This document shows positions 38,899 through 53,578 of a stretch of 64,000 nucleotides of DNA, one piece after another. Position 1 is the stretch's first letter. Every line of letters starts with the position of its first letter. A program made the position numbers and the translations under genes. The stretch lies in assembly GCA_947650365.1 (NCBI GenBank), contig OX393551.1:61559173-61623172 (forward strand). Reading direction: 5' to 3'. The notes beneath the pieces are model-generated. The model had not been told where the DNA came from. It searched no databases and saw only the letters and a list, made by a program, of their open reading frames with translations. Source of the stretch: Chamaelirium japonicum (Eukaryota; Streptophyta; Magnoliopsida; Liliales; Melanthiaceae).

Positions 38899-41800
38899 AC
38901 AATCCATTCTAATTCATTCGTACAATCCATTCTAATTCATTCGCACGATCAATTCTAATTTATTCGTATGATCCATTCTAATTCATTCCTACGATCTATT
39001 CTAATTCATTCGTTCGAATGTATCCATTCTAATTCATTCGTACGATCCATTCTAATTCATTCGTACGATCCATTCTACTTCATTCGCACGAATGTATCCA
39101 TTCTAATTCATTCGTACAATCCATTCTAATTCATTCGCACGATCAATTCTAATTCATTCGTATGATCCATTCTAATTCATTCCTACGATCTATTCTAATT
39201 CATTCGTTCGAATGTATCTATTCTAATTCATTCGTATGATCCATTCTAATTCATTCGTACGATCCATTCTACTTCATTCGCTCGAATGTATCCATTCTAA
39301 TTCATTCGTACAATCCATTCTAATTCATTCGCACGATCAATTCTAATTCATTCGTATGATCCATTCTAATTCATTCCTACGATCTATTCTAATTTATTCG
39401 TCGATCCATTCTACTTCATTCGCACGAATGTATCCATTCTAATTCATTCGTACAATCCATTCTAATTCATTCGCACGATTAATTCTAATTCATTCGTATG
39501 ATCCATTCTAATTCATTCCTACGATCTATTCTAATTCATTCGTTCGAATGTATCCATTCTAATTCATTCGTACGATTCATTCTAATTCATTCGTACGATC
39601 CATTCTAATTCATTCGTACGATCCATTCTACTTCATTCGCACGAATGTATCCATTCTAATTCATTCGTACAATCCATTCTAATTCATTCGCACGATCAAT
39701 TCTAATTCATTCGTATGATCCATTCTAATTCATTACTACGATCTATTCTAATTCATTAGTTCGAATGTTTCCATTCTAATTCATTCGTACGATTCATTCT
39801 AATTCATTCATACGATCCATTCTAATTCATTCGTACGATCCATTCTACTTCATTCGCACGAATGTATCCATTCTAATTCATTCGTACAATCCATTCTAAT
39901 TCATTCGCACGATCAATTCTAATTCATTCGTCGATCCATTCTAATTCATTCGTACGATCCATTCTACTTTATTCGCACGAATGTATCCATTCTAATTCAT
40001 TCGTACAATCCATTCTAATTCATTCGCACGATCAATTCTAATTCATTCGTATGATCCATTCTAATTCATTCCTACGATCTATTCTAATTCATTCGTTCGA
40101 ATGTATCCATTCTAATTCATTCGTACGATTCATTCTAATTCATTCGTATGATCCATTCTAAGTCATTTGTACAATCCATTCTACTTCATTCGCACGAATG
40201 TATCCATTCTAATTCATTCGTACAATCCATTCTAATTTATTCGCACGATCAATTCTAATTCGTTCGTATGATCCATTCTAATTCATTCCTATGATCTATT
40301 CTAATTCATTAGTTCGAATGTTTCCATTCTAATTCATTCGTACGATTCATTCTAATTCATTCGTACGATCCATTCTAATTCATTCGTATGATCCATTCGT
40401 ATGATCCATTCTAATTCATTCGTTCGAATGTATCCATTCTAATTCATTCGTATGATCCATTCTAATTCATTCGTATGATCCATTCTACTTCATTCGCACG
40501 AATATATCCATTCTAATTCCTTCGTACAATCCATTCTAATTCATTCGCACGATCAATTCTAATTCATTCGTATGATCCATTCTAATTCATTCCTATGATC
40601 TATTCTAATTCATTAGTTCGAATGTTTCCATTCTAATTCATTCGTACGATTCATTCTAATTCATTCGTACGATCCATTCTAATTCATTCGTACGATCCAT
40701 TCTACTTCATTCGCACGAATGTATCCATTCTAATTCATTCGTACAATCCATTCTAATTCATTCGCACGATCAATTCTAATTCATTCGTATGATCCATTCT
40801 AATTCATTCCTACGATCTATTCTAATTCATTAGTTCGAATGTTTCCATTCTAATTCATTCGTACGATTCATTCTAATTCATTCATACGATCCATTCTAAT
40901 TCATTCGTACGATCCATTCTACTTCATTCGCACGAATGTATCCATTCTAATTCATTCGTACAATCCATTCTAATTCATTCGCACGATCAATTCTAATTCA
41001 TTCGTCGATCCATTCTAATTCATTCGTACGATCCATTCTACTTTATTCGCACGAATGTATCCATTCTAATTCATTCGTACAATCCATTCTAATTCATTCG
41101 CACGATCAATTCTAATTCATTCGTATGATCCATTCTAATTCATTCCTACGATCTATTCTAATTCATTCGTTCGAATGTATCCATTCTAATTCATTCGTAC
41201 GATTCATTCTAATTCATTCGTATGATCCATTCTAAGTCATTTGTACAATCCATTCTACTTCATTCGCACGAATGTATCCATTCTAATTCATTCGTACAAT
41301 CCATTCTAATTTATTCGCACGATCAATTCTAATTCATTCGTATGATCCATTCTAATTCATTCCTATGATCTATTCTAATTCATTCATTCGAATGTATCCA
41401 TTCCAATTCATTCGTACGATTCATTCTAATTCATTCGTACGATCCATTCTAATTCACTCGTACGATCCATTCTACTTCATTCGCACGAATGTATCCATTC
41501 TAATTCATTCGTACAATCCATTCTAATACATTCGCACGATCAATTCTAATTCATTCGTATGATCCATTCTAATTCATTCCTACGATCTATTCTAATTCAT
41601 TCGTTCGAATGTATCCATTCTAATTCATTCGTATGATTAATTCTAATTCATTCGTACGATCCATTCTAATTCATTCGTACGATCCATTCTACTTCATTCT
41701 CACGAATGTATCCATTCTAATTCATTCGTACAATCCATTCTAATTCATTCGCACGATCAATTCTAATTCATTCATATGATCCATTCTAATTCATTCCTAC

Positions 41801-42193
41801 GTTCTATTCTAATTCATTCATTCGAATGTATCCATTCTAATTCATTCATACGATTCATTCTAATTCATTCGTACGATCCATTCTACTTCATTCGCACGAA
41901 TGTATCCATTCTAATTCATTCGTACAATCCATTCTAATTCATTCACACGATCAATTCTAATTCATTCGTATGAATCATTCTAATTCATTCCTACGATCTA
42001 TTCTAATTCATTCGTTCGAATGTATCCATTCTAATTCATTCGTACGATTCATTCTAATTCATTCGTACGATCCATTCTAATTCATTCGTACGATCCATTC
42101 TACTTCATTCGCACCAATGTATCCATTCTAATTCATTCGTATAATCAATTCTAATTCATTCGCACGATCATTTCTAATTCATTCGTATGATCC
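38899..42193 (-). repeat. Satellite block 28 (-)
   Basis: HOR-ordered. A segment around 39751-40320 is repeated 1074 bp downstream with private variants in common. The junction is ATGATCCAACGAATG. Confidence 0.92.
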
Positions 42194-42238
42194 AACGAAT
42201 GAATTAGAATAAATCGTAGGAATAAATTAGAATAGATC
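42194..42238 (+). repeat. Satellite block 29 (+)
   Basis: Only two monomers, ending at AGATCACGAATGTATCC, the same junction as at 32577. Confidence 0.85.
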
Positions 42239-44019
42239 ACGAATGTATCCATTCTAATTCATTCGTACGATCCATTCTACTTCATTCGCACGAATGTATC
42301 CATTCTAATTCATTCGTACAATCCATTCTAATTTATTCGCACGATCAATTCTAATTCATTCGTATGATCCATTCTAATTCATTCCTACGATCTATTCTAA
42401 TTCATTCGTTCGAATGTTTCCATTCTAATTCATTCGTACGATTCATTCTAATTCATTCGTACGATCCATTCTGATTCATTCGTACGATCCATTCTAATTC
42501 ATTCGTACGATCCATTCTACTTCATTCGCACGAATGTATCCATTCTAATTCATTCATACAATCCATTCTAATTCATTCGCACGATCAATGCTAATTCATT
42601 CGTATGATCCATTCTAATTCATTCCTACGATCTATTCTAATTCATTCGTTCGAATGTATCCATTCTAATTCATTCGTACGATCCATTCTAATTCATTTGT
42701 ACGATCCATTCTACTTCATTCGCAGGAATGTATCCATTCTAATTCATTCGTACAATCCATTCTAATTCATTCGCATGATCAATTCTAATTCATTCGTATG
42801 ATCCATTCTAATTCATTCCTACGATCTATTCTAATTCATTCGTTCGAATGTATCCATTCTAATTCATTCGTACGATTCATTCTAATTCATTCGTACGATC
42901 CATTCTAATTCATTCGTATGATCCATTCTAATTCATTCCTACGATCTATTCTAATTCATTCGTTCGAATGTTTCCATTCTAATTCATTCTAATTCATTCG
43001 TTCGAATGTATCCATTCTAATTCATTCGTACGATCCATTCTAATTCATTCGTACGATCCATTCTACTTCATTCGCACGAATGTATCCATTCTAATTCATT
43101 CGTACAATCCATTCTAATTCATTCGCACGATCTAATTCATTCGTATGATCCATTCTAATTCATTCCTACGATCTATTCTAATTCATTCGTTCGAATGTAT
43201 CCATTCTAATTCATTCGTACGATTCATTCTAATTCATTCGTATGATCCATTCTAATTCATTCGTACGATCCATTCTACTTCATTCGCACGAATGTATCCA
43301 TTCTAATTCATTCGTGCAATCCATTCTAATTCATTCGCACGATCATTTCTAATTCACTCGTATGATCCATTCTAATTCATTCCTACGATCTATTCTAATT
43401 CATTCGTACAATCCATTCTAATTCATTCGCACGATCAATTCTAATTCATTCGTATGATCCATTCTAATTCATTCCTACTATCTATTCTAATTCATTCGTT
43501 CGAATGTATCCATTCTAATTCATTCGTACGATTCATTCTAATTCATTCGTACGATCCATTCTAATTCATTCGTACGATCCGTTCTACTTCATTCGCACGA
43601 ATGTATCCATTCTAATTCATTCGTACAATCCATTCTAATTCATTCGCACGATCAATTCTAATTCATTCGTATGATCCATTCTACTTCATTCGCACGAATG
43701 TATCCATTCTAATTCATTCGTGCAATCCCTTCTAATTCATTCGCACGATCAATTCTAATTCATTCGTATGATCCATTCTAATTCATTCGTACGATCTATT
43801 CTAATTCATTCGTTCGATCCATTCTACTTCATTCGCACGAATGTATCCATTCTAATTCATTCGTACAATCCATTCTAATTCATTCGCACGATCAATTCTA
43901 ATTCATTCGTATGATCCATTCTAATTCATTCCTACGATCTATTCTAATTCATTCGCACGAATGTATCCATTCTAATTCATTCGTACAATCCATTCTAATT
44001 CATTAGCACGATCAATTGT
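42239..44019 (-). repeat. Satellite block 30 (-)
   Basis: Paralogous to block 24. The junction CAATTGTAAGAATGG differs from that at 34034 by one base. Confidence 0.9.
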
Positions 44020-44848
44020 AAGAATGGATCGTACGAATGAATCAGAATGGATCGTACGAATGAATTAGAATGAATCATACGAATGAATTAGAATGGATAC
44101 ATTCGAACGAATGAATTAGAATAGATCGTAGGAATGAATTAGAATGGATCATACGAATGAATTAGAATTGATCGTGCGAATGAATTAGAATGGATTGTAC
44201 GAATGAATTAGAATGGATACATTCGTGCGAATGAAGTAGAATGGATCGTACGAATGAATTAGAATGGATCGTAGGAATGATGTAGAATGGATCGTACGAA
44301 TTAATTAGAATGGATCGTACGAATGAATTAGAATGGATACATTCGTGCGAATGAAGTAGAATGGATCGAACGAATGAATTAGAATAGATTGTAGGAATGA
44401 ACTAGAATGGATCATACGAATGAATTAGAATTGATCGTGCGAATGAATTAGAATGGATTGCATGAATGAATTAGAATGGATACATTCGTACGAATAAAGT
44501 AGAATGGATCGTACGAATGAATTAGAATGGATCGTACGAATGAATTAGAATGAATCGTACGAATGAATTAGAATGGATACATTCGAACGAATAAATTAGA
44601 ATAGATCGTAGGAATGAATTAGAATGGATCATACGAATGAATTATAATTGATCGTGCGAATGAATTAGAATGGATTGTACGAATGAATTAGAATGGATAC
44701 ATTCATGCGAATGAAGTAGAATGGATCGTACGAATGAATTAGAATGGATCGTACGAATGAATTAGAATGAATCGTACGAATGAATTAGAATGGATACATT
44801 CGAACGAATGAATTAGAATAGATCGTAGGAATGAATTAGAATGGATCA
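44020..44848 (+). repeat. Satellite block 31 (+)
   Basis: Paralogous to block 25 but two monomers (46 bp) shorter. Confidence 0.9.
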
Positions 44849-45751
44849 CGAATGTATCCATTCTAATTCTTTCGTACCATCCATTCTACTTCATTCGCAC
44901 GAATGTATCCATTCTAATTCATTCGTACAATCCTTTCTAATTCATTCGCACAATCAATTCTAATTCATTCGTATGATCCATTCTAATTCATTCCTACGAT
45001 CTATTCTAATTCATTCGTTCGAATGTTTCCATTCTAAATCATTCGTATGATTCATTCTAATTCATTCGTACGATCCGATCTGATTCATTCGTACGATCCA
45101 TTCTAATTTATTCGTACGATCCATTCTACTTCATTCGCACGAATGGATCCATTCTAATTCATTCGTACAATCCATTCTAATTCATTCGTACGATTCATTC
45201 TAATTCATTCCTACGATCTATTCTAATTCATTCGTTCGAATGTTTCCATTCTAATTCATTCGTACGATTCATTCTAATTCATTCGTACGATCCATTCTAA
45301 TTCATTCGTACGATCCATTCTACTTCATTCGCACGAATGTATCCATTCAAATTCATTCGTACGATCCATTCTACTTCATTCGAACGAATGTATCCATTCT
45401 AATTCATTCGTACAATCCATTCTAATTCATTCGCACGATCAATTCTAATTCATTCGTATGATCCATTCTAATTCATGCCGATCCATTGCATTCTAATTCA
45501 TTCATACAATCCATTCTAATTCATTCGCACGATCAATTCTAATTCATTCGTATGATCCATTCTAATTCATTCCTACGATCTATTCTAATTCATTCGTTCG
45601 AATGTATTCCTTCTAATTCATTCGTACGATCCATTCTAATTCATTCGTACGATCCATTCTACTTCATTCGCACGAATCACACGATCATTTCTAATTCATT
45701 CGTATGATCCATTCTAATTCATTCCTACGATCTATTCTAATTCATTCGTTC
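44849..45751 (-). repeat. Satellite block 32 (-)
   Basis: Paralogous to block 26. It ends at TTCGAA (45749-45754), as block 26 does. Confidence 0.9.
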
Positions 45752-46587
45752 GAATGAATTAGAATAGATCGTAGGAATGAATTAGAATGGATCATACGAA
45801 TGAATTAGAAATGATCGTGCGAATGAATTAGAATGGATTGTACGAATGAATTAGAATGGATACATTCGTGCGAATGAAGTAGAATGGATCGTACGAATGA
45901 ATTAGAATGGATCGTACGAATGAATTAGAATGAATCGTACGAATGAATTAGAATGGATACATTTGAATGAATGAATTAGAATAGATCGTAGGAATGAATT
46001 AGAATGGATCATACGAATGAATTAGAATTGATCGTGCGAATGAATTAGAATGGATTGTACGAATGAATTAGAATGGATACATTCGTGCGAATGAAGTAGA
46101 ATGGATCGTACGAATGAATTAGAATGGATCGTACGAATGAATTAGAATGAATCGTACGAATGAATTAGAATGGATACATTCGAACGAATAAATTAGAATA
46201 GATCATAGGAATGAATTAGAATGGATCATACGAATGAATTAGAATTGATCGTGCGAATGAATTAGAATGGATTGTACGAATGAATTAGAATGGATACATT
46301 CATGCGAATGAAGTAGAATGGATCGTACGAATGATGTAGAATGGATCGTACGAATGAACCAGAATGGATCGTACGAATGAATTAGAATGAATCGTACGAA
46401 TGAATTAGAATGGAAACATTCAAACGAATGAATTAGAATAGATCGTAGGAATGAATTAGAATTGATACATTCGTGTGAATGAATTAGAATGGATCATATG
46501 AATGAATTACAATGGATCGTATGAATGAATTAGAATGGATCGTACGAATGAATTAGAATGGATCGTGCTAATGAAGTAGAATGGATC
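45752..46587 (+). repeat. Satellite block 33 (+)
   Basis: HOR-ordered. The last ~130 bp hold rare monomers (GCTAATGAAGTAG) and end at ATCGAT (46585-46590). This junction is repeated 2043 bp downstream. Confidence 0.9.
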
Positions 46588-46855
46588 GATTCTAATTCAT
46601 TTGCACGATCCATTCTAATTCATTCGTACGATCCATTCTACTTCATTCTTACGATCCATTCTACTTCATTCGCACGAATGTATCCATTCTAATTCATTCG
46701 TACAATCCATTCTAATTCATTCGCACGATCAATTCTAATTCATTCGTATGATCCATTCTAATTCATTCCTACGATCTATTCTAATTCATTCGCACGAATG
46801 TATCCATTCTAATTCATTCGTACAATCCATTCTAATTCATTCGCACGATCAATTG
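46588..46855 (-). repeat. Satellite block 34 (-)
   Basis: About one HOR. The junction is CAATTGGAAGAATGG. Confidence 0.87.
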
Positions 46856-48630
46856 GAAGAATGGATCGTATGAATGAATCAGAATGGATCGTACGAATGA
46901 ATTAGAATGGATCGTACGAATGAATTAGAATGAATCGTACGAATGAATTAGAATGGATACATTCGAACGAATAAATTAGAATAGATCATAGGAATGAATT
47001 AGAATGGATCATACGAATGAATTAGAATTGATCGTGCGAATGAATTAGAATGGATTGTACGAATGAATTAGAATGGATACATTCGTGCGAATAAAGTAGA
47101 ATGGATCGTACGAATGAATTAGAATGGATCGACGAATGAATTAGAATTGATCGTGCGAATGAATTAGAATGGATTGTACGAATGAATTAGAATGGATACA
47201 TTCGTGCGAATGATGTAGAATGGATCGTACGAATGAATCAGAATGGATCGTACGAATGAATTAGAATGAATCATACGAATGAATTAGAATGGATACATTC
47301 GAACGAGTGAATTAGAATAGATCGTAGGAATGAATTAGAATGGATCATACGAATGAATTAGAATTGATCTTGCGAATGAATTAGAATGGATTGTACGAAT
47401 GAATTAGAATGGATACATTCGTGCGAATGAAGTAGAATGGATCGTACGAATGATTTAGAATGGATCGTACGAATGAATTAGAATGGATACATTCGAACTA
47501 ATGAATTAGAATAGATCGTAGGAATGAATTAGAATGGATCATACGAATGAATTAGAATTGATCGTGCGAATGAATTAGAATGGATTGTACGAAGGAATTA
47601 GAATGGATACATTCGTACGAATGAAGTAGAATGGATCATACGAATGAATTAGAATGGATCGTACGAATGAATTAGAATGGATACATTCGAACGAATGAAT
47701 TAGAATAGATCGTAGGAATGAATTAGAATGGATCATACGAATGAATTAGAATTGATCGTGCGAATGAATTAGAATGGATACATTCGTGCGAATGAATTAG
47801 AATTGATCGTGCGAATGAATTAGAATGGATTGTACGAATGAATTAGAATGGATACATTCGTGCGAATGAATTAGAATGGATTGTACGAATGAATTAGAAT
47901 GGATACATTCGTGCGAATGAAGTAGAATGGATCGTACGAATGAATTAGAATGGATCGTACGAATGAATTAGAATGAATCGTACGAATGAATTAGAATGGA
48001 TACATTCGAATGAATAAATTAGAATAGATCGTAGGAATGAATTAGAATGGATCATACGAATGAATTAGAATTGATCATGCGAATGAATTAGAAAGGATTG
48101 TACGAATGAATTAGAATGGATACATTCGTGCGAATGAAGTAGAATGGATCGTACGAATGAATTAGAATGGATCGTACGAATGAATTAGAATGAATCGTAC
48201 GAATGAATTAGAATGGATACATTCAAACGAATAAATTAGAATAGATCATAGGAATGAATTAGAATGGATCATACGAATGAATTAGAATTGATCGTGCGAA
48301 TGAATTAAAATGGATTGTACGAATGAATTAGAATGGATATATTCATGTGAATGAAGTAGAATGGATCGTACGAATGATGTAGAATGGATCGTACGAATGA
48401 ATCAGAATGGATCGTACGAATGAATTAGAATGAATCGTACGAATGAATTAGAAGGGAAACATTCGAACGAATGAATTAGAATAGATCGTAGGAATGAATT
48501 AGAATTGATACATTCGTGTGAATGAATTAGAATGGATCATATGAATGAATTACAATGGATCGTATGAATGAATTAGAATGGATCGTACGAATGATTTAGA
48601 ATGGATCGTGCTAATGAAGTAGAAGGGATC
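46856..48630 (+). repeat. Satellite block 35 (+)
   Basis: HOR-ordered, with 47165-47900 paralogous to block 27. It ends at ATCGAT (48628-48633). Confidence 0.9.
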
Positions 48631-50618
48631 GATTCTAATTCATTTGCACGATCCATTCTAATTCATTCGTACGATCCATTCTACTTCATTCTTACGATCC
48701 ATTCTACTTGATTCGCACGAATGTATCCATTCTAATTCATTCGTACAATCCATTCTAATTCATTCGCACGATCAATTCTAATTCATTCGTATGATCCATT
48801 CTAATTCATTCCTACGATCTATTCTAATTCATTCGTTCGAATGTATCCATTCTAATTCATTCGTACGATTCATTCTAATTCATTCGTACGATCCATTCTA
48901 ATTCATTCGTACGATTCATTCTAATTCATTCGTACGATCCATTCTAATTCATTCGTACGATCCATTCTACTTCATTCGCATGAATGTATCCATTCTAATT
49001 CATTCGTACAATCCATTCTAATTCATTCGCACGATCAATTCTAATTCATTCATATGATCCATTCTAATTCATTCCTATGATCTATTCTAATTTATTCGTT
49101 CGAATGTATCCATTCTAATTTATTCGTACGATTCATTCTAATTCATTCGTACGATCCATTCTAATTCATTCATACGATCCATTCTACTTCATTCGCACGA
49201 ATGTATCCATTCTAATTCATTCGTACAATCCATTCTAATTCATTCGCACGATCAATTCTAATTCATTCGTATGATCCATTCTAATTCATTCCTACGATCT
49301 ATTCTAATTCATTCGTTCGAATGTATCCATTCTAATTCATTCGTACGATTCATTCTAATTCATTCGTACGATCCATTCTAATTCATTCGTACGATCCATT
49401 CTACTTAATTCGCACGAATGTATCCATTCTAATTCATTCGTACAATCCATTCTAATTCATTCGCACGATCAATTCTAATTCATTCGTATGATCCATTCTA
49501 ATTCATTCCTACTATCTATTCTAATTTATTCGTTCGAATGTATCCATTCTAATTCATTCGTACGATTCATTCTAATTCATTCGTACGATCCATTCTAATT
49601 CATTCGCACGATCCATTCTACTTCATTCACACGAATGTATCCATTCTAATTCATTCGTACAATCCATTCTAATTCATTCGCACGATCAATTCTAATTCAT
49701 TCATATGATCCATTCTAATTCATTCGTACGATCCATTCTAATTCATTCGTACGATCCATTCTACTTTATTCGCACGAATGTATCCATTCTAATTCATTCG
49801 TACAATCCATTCTAATTCATTCGCACGATCAATTCTAATTCATTCGTATGATCCATTCTAATTCATTCCTACAATCTATTCTAATTTATTCGTTCGAATG
49901 TATCCATTCTAATTCATTCGTACGATTCATTCTAATTCATTCGTAAGATCCATTCTAATTCATTCGCAAATTCATTTGTACGATCCATTCAAATTCATTC
50001 GTACGATCCATTCAAATTCATTCCTACGATCTATTCTAATTCATTCGTTCGAATGTATCTATTCTAATTCATTCGTACGATTCATTCTAATTCATTCGTA
50101 CGATCCGTTCTAATTCATTCGTACGATCCATTCTACTTCATTCGCACGAATGTATCCATTCTAATTCATTCGTACAATCCATTCTAATTCATTCGCACGA
50201 TCAATTCTAATACATTCGTATGATCCATTCTAATTCATTCCTACGATCTATTCTAATTCATTCGTTCGAATGTATCCATTCTAATTCATTCGTACGATCC
50301 ATTCTAATTCATTCGTACGATCCATTCTACTTCATTCGCACGAATGTATCCATTCTAATTCATTCGTACAATCCATTCTAATTCATTCGCACGATCAATT
50401 CTAATTCATTCGTATGATCCATTCTAATTCATTCCTACGATCTACTCTAATTCATTCGTACAATCCATTCTAATTCATTCGTATGATCCATTCTAATCCA
50501 TTCGTACGAATGTATCCATTCTAATTCATTCGTACGATTCATTCTAATTCATTCGTACGATCCATTATAATTCATTCGTACGATCCATTCTACTTCATTC
50601 GCACGTATGTATCCATTC
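48631..50618 (-). repeat. Satellite block 36 (-)
   Basis: Mostly regular HORs, disturbed near 49970-50040. The junction is GTATCCATTCGTGCGAATG. Confidence 0.9.
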
Positions 50619-51073
50619 GTGCGAATGAATTAGAATGGATTGTACGAATGAATTAGAATGGATACATTCGAACGAATGAATTCGAATTGATCGTACGAAT
50701 GAATTAGAATGGATACATTCGTGCGAATGAAGTAGAATGGATCGTACGAATGAATTAGAATGGATCGTACGAATGAATTAGAATGGATCGTACGAATGAA
50801 TTAGAATGAATCGTACGAATGAATTAGAATGGATACATTCGAACGAATGAATTAGAATAGATCGTAGGAATGAATTAGAATGGATCATACGAATGAATTA
50901 GAATTGATCGTGCGAATGAATTAGAATGGATTGTACGAATGAATTAGAATGGATACATTCGTGTGAATGAAGTAGAATGGATCGTACGAATGAATTAGAA
51001 TGGATCGTACGAATGAATTAGAATGAATCGTACGAATGAATTAGAATGGATCGTACGAATGAATTAGAATGGA
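50619..51073 (+). repeat. Satellite block 37 (+)
   Basis: About two HORs. It ends at the palindrome GGATCC (51071-51076). Confidence 0.88.
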
Positions 51074-52241
51074 TCCATTCTTATTCATTCGTACAATCCA
51101 TTCTAATTCATTCTACTTCATTCTACATCATTCGCACGAATGTATCCATTCTAATTCATTCGTACAATCCATTCTAATTCATTCGCACGATCAATTCTAA
51201 TTCATTCGCACGATCAATTCTAATTCATTCGTATGATCCATTCTAATTCATTCCTACGATCTATTCTAATTCATTCGTTCGAATGTATCCATTCTAATTC
51301 ATTCGTACGATTCATTCTAATTCATTCGTACGATCCATTCTAATTCATTCGTACGATCCATTCTAATTCATTCGTACGATCCATTCTACTTCATTCGCAC
51401 TAATGTATCCATTCTAATTCATTCGTACGATCAATTCTTATTCATTCGTTCGAATGTATCCATTCTAATTCATTCGTACAATCCATTCTAATTCATTCGC
51501 ACGATCAATTCTAATTCATTCGTATGATCCATTCTAATTCATTCCTACGATCTATTCTAATTCATTCGTTCGAATGTATCCATTCTAATTTATTCGTACG
51601 ATTCATTCTAATTCATTCGTACGATCCATTCTAATTCATTCGTACGATCCATTCTACTTCATTCGCACGAATGTATCAATTCTAATTCATTCGTACAATC
51701 CATTCTAATTCATTCGCACGATCAATTCTAATTCATTCGTATGATCCATTCTAATTCATTCGTACGATTCATTCTAATTCATTCGTACGATCCATTCTAA
51801 TTCATTCGTACGATCCATTCTACTTCATTCGCACGAATGTATCCATTCTAATTCATTCGTGCAATCCATTCTAATTCATTCGCACGATCATTTCTAATTC
51901 ATTCGTATGATCCATTCTAATTCATTCCTACGATCTATTCTAATTCATTCGTTCGAATGTATCCATTCTAATTCATTCGTACAATTCATTCTAATTCATT
52001 CGTACGATCCATTCTAATTCATTCGTACGATCCATTCTACATCATTCGTATGATCCATTCTAATTCATTCCTACGATCCATTCTAATTCATTCGTACGAT
52101 TCATTCTAATTCATTCGTACGATCCATTCTAATTCATTCGTACGATCCATTCTACTTCATTCACACGAATGTATCCACTCTAATTCCTTCGTACAATCCA
52201 TTCTAATTCATTCGCACGATCAATTCTAATTCATTCGTATG
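51074..52241 (-). repeat. Satellite block 38 (-)
   Basis: HORs with local deletions near the left end. The junction is TTCGTATGTGGATACATTC. Confidence 0.9.
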
Positions 52242-53578
52242 TGGATACATTCGAACGAATGAATTAGAATAGATCGTAGGAATGAATTAGAATGGATCAT
52301 ACGAATGAATTAGAGTTGATCGTGCGAATAAATTAGAATGGATTGTACGAATGAATTAGAATGGATCGTACGAATGAATTAGAATGGATCGTACGAATGA
52401 AGTAGAATGAATCGTACGAATGAATTAGAATGTATACATTCGAACGAATGAATTAGAATAGATCGTAGGAATGAATTAGAATGGATCATACGAATGAATT
52501 AGAATTAATCGTGCGAATGAATTAGAATGGATTGTACGAATGAATTAGAATGGATACATTCGTGCGAATGAAGTAGAATGGATCGTACGAATGAATTAGA
52601 ATGGATCGTACGAATGAATTAGAATGGATCATATGAATGAATTAGAATTGATCGTGCGAATGAATTAGAATGGATTGTACGAATGAATTAGAATGGATAC
52701 ATTCGTGTGAATGAAGTAGAATGGATCGTGCGAATGAATTAGAATGGATCGTACGAATGAATTAGAATGAATCGTACGAATGAATTAGAATGGATACATT
52801 CGAATGAATAAATTAGAATAGATCGTAGGAATGAATTAGAATGGATCATACGAATGAATTAGAATTGATCGTGCGAATGAATTAGAATGGATTGTACGAA
52901 TGAATTAGAATGGATACATTCGTGCGAATTAAGTAGAATGGATCGTACGAATGAATTAGAATGGATCGTACGAATGAATTAGAATGAATCGTACGAATGA
53001 ATTAGAATTGATCGTGCGAATGAATTAGAATAGATTGTACGAATGAATTAGAATGGATACATTCGTGTGAATGAAGTAGAATGGATCGTGCGAATGAATT
53101 AGAATGGATCGTACGAATGAATTAGAATGAATCGTACGAATGAATTAGAATGGATACATTCGAACGAATAAATTAGAATAGATCGTAGGAATGAATTAGA
53201 ATGGATCATACGAATGAATTAGAATTGATCGTGCGAATGAATTAGAATGGATTGTACGAATGAATTAGAATGGATACATTCGTGCGAATTAAGTAGAATG
53301 GATCGTACGAATGAATTAGAATGGATCGTACGAATGAATTAGAATGAATCGTACGAATGAATTAGAATGGATACATTCGAACGAATGAATTAGAATAGAT
53401 CGTAGGAATGAATTAGAATGGATCATACGAATGAATTAGAATTGATCGTGCGAATGAATTAGAATGGATTGTACGAATGAATTAGAATGGATACATTCGT
53501 GCGAATGAAGTAGAATGGATCGTATGAATGAATTAGAATGGATCGTACGAATGAATTAGAATGGATCGTACGAATGGA
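52242..53578 (+). repeat. Satellite block 39 (+)
   Basis: HOR-ordered, with a repeated variant GCGAATTAAGTAG at 52925 and 53285. It ends at CGAATGGATCTATTC. Confidence 0.9.
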
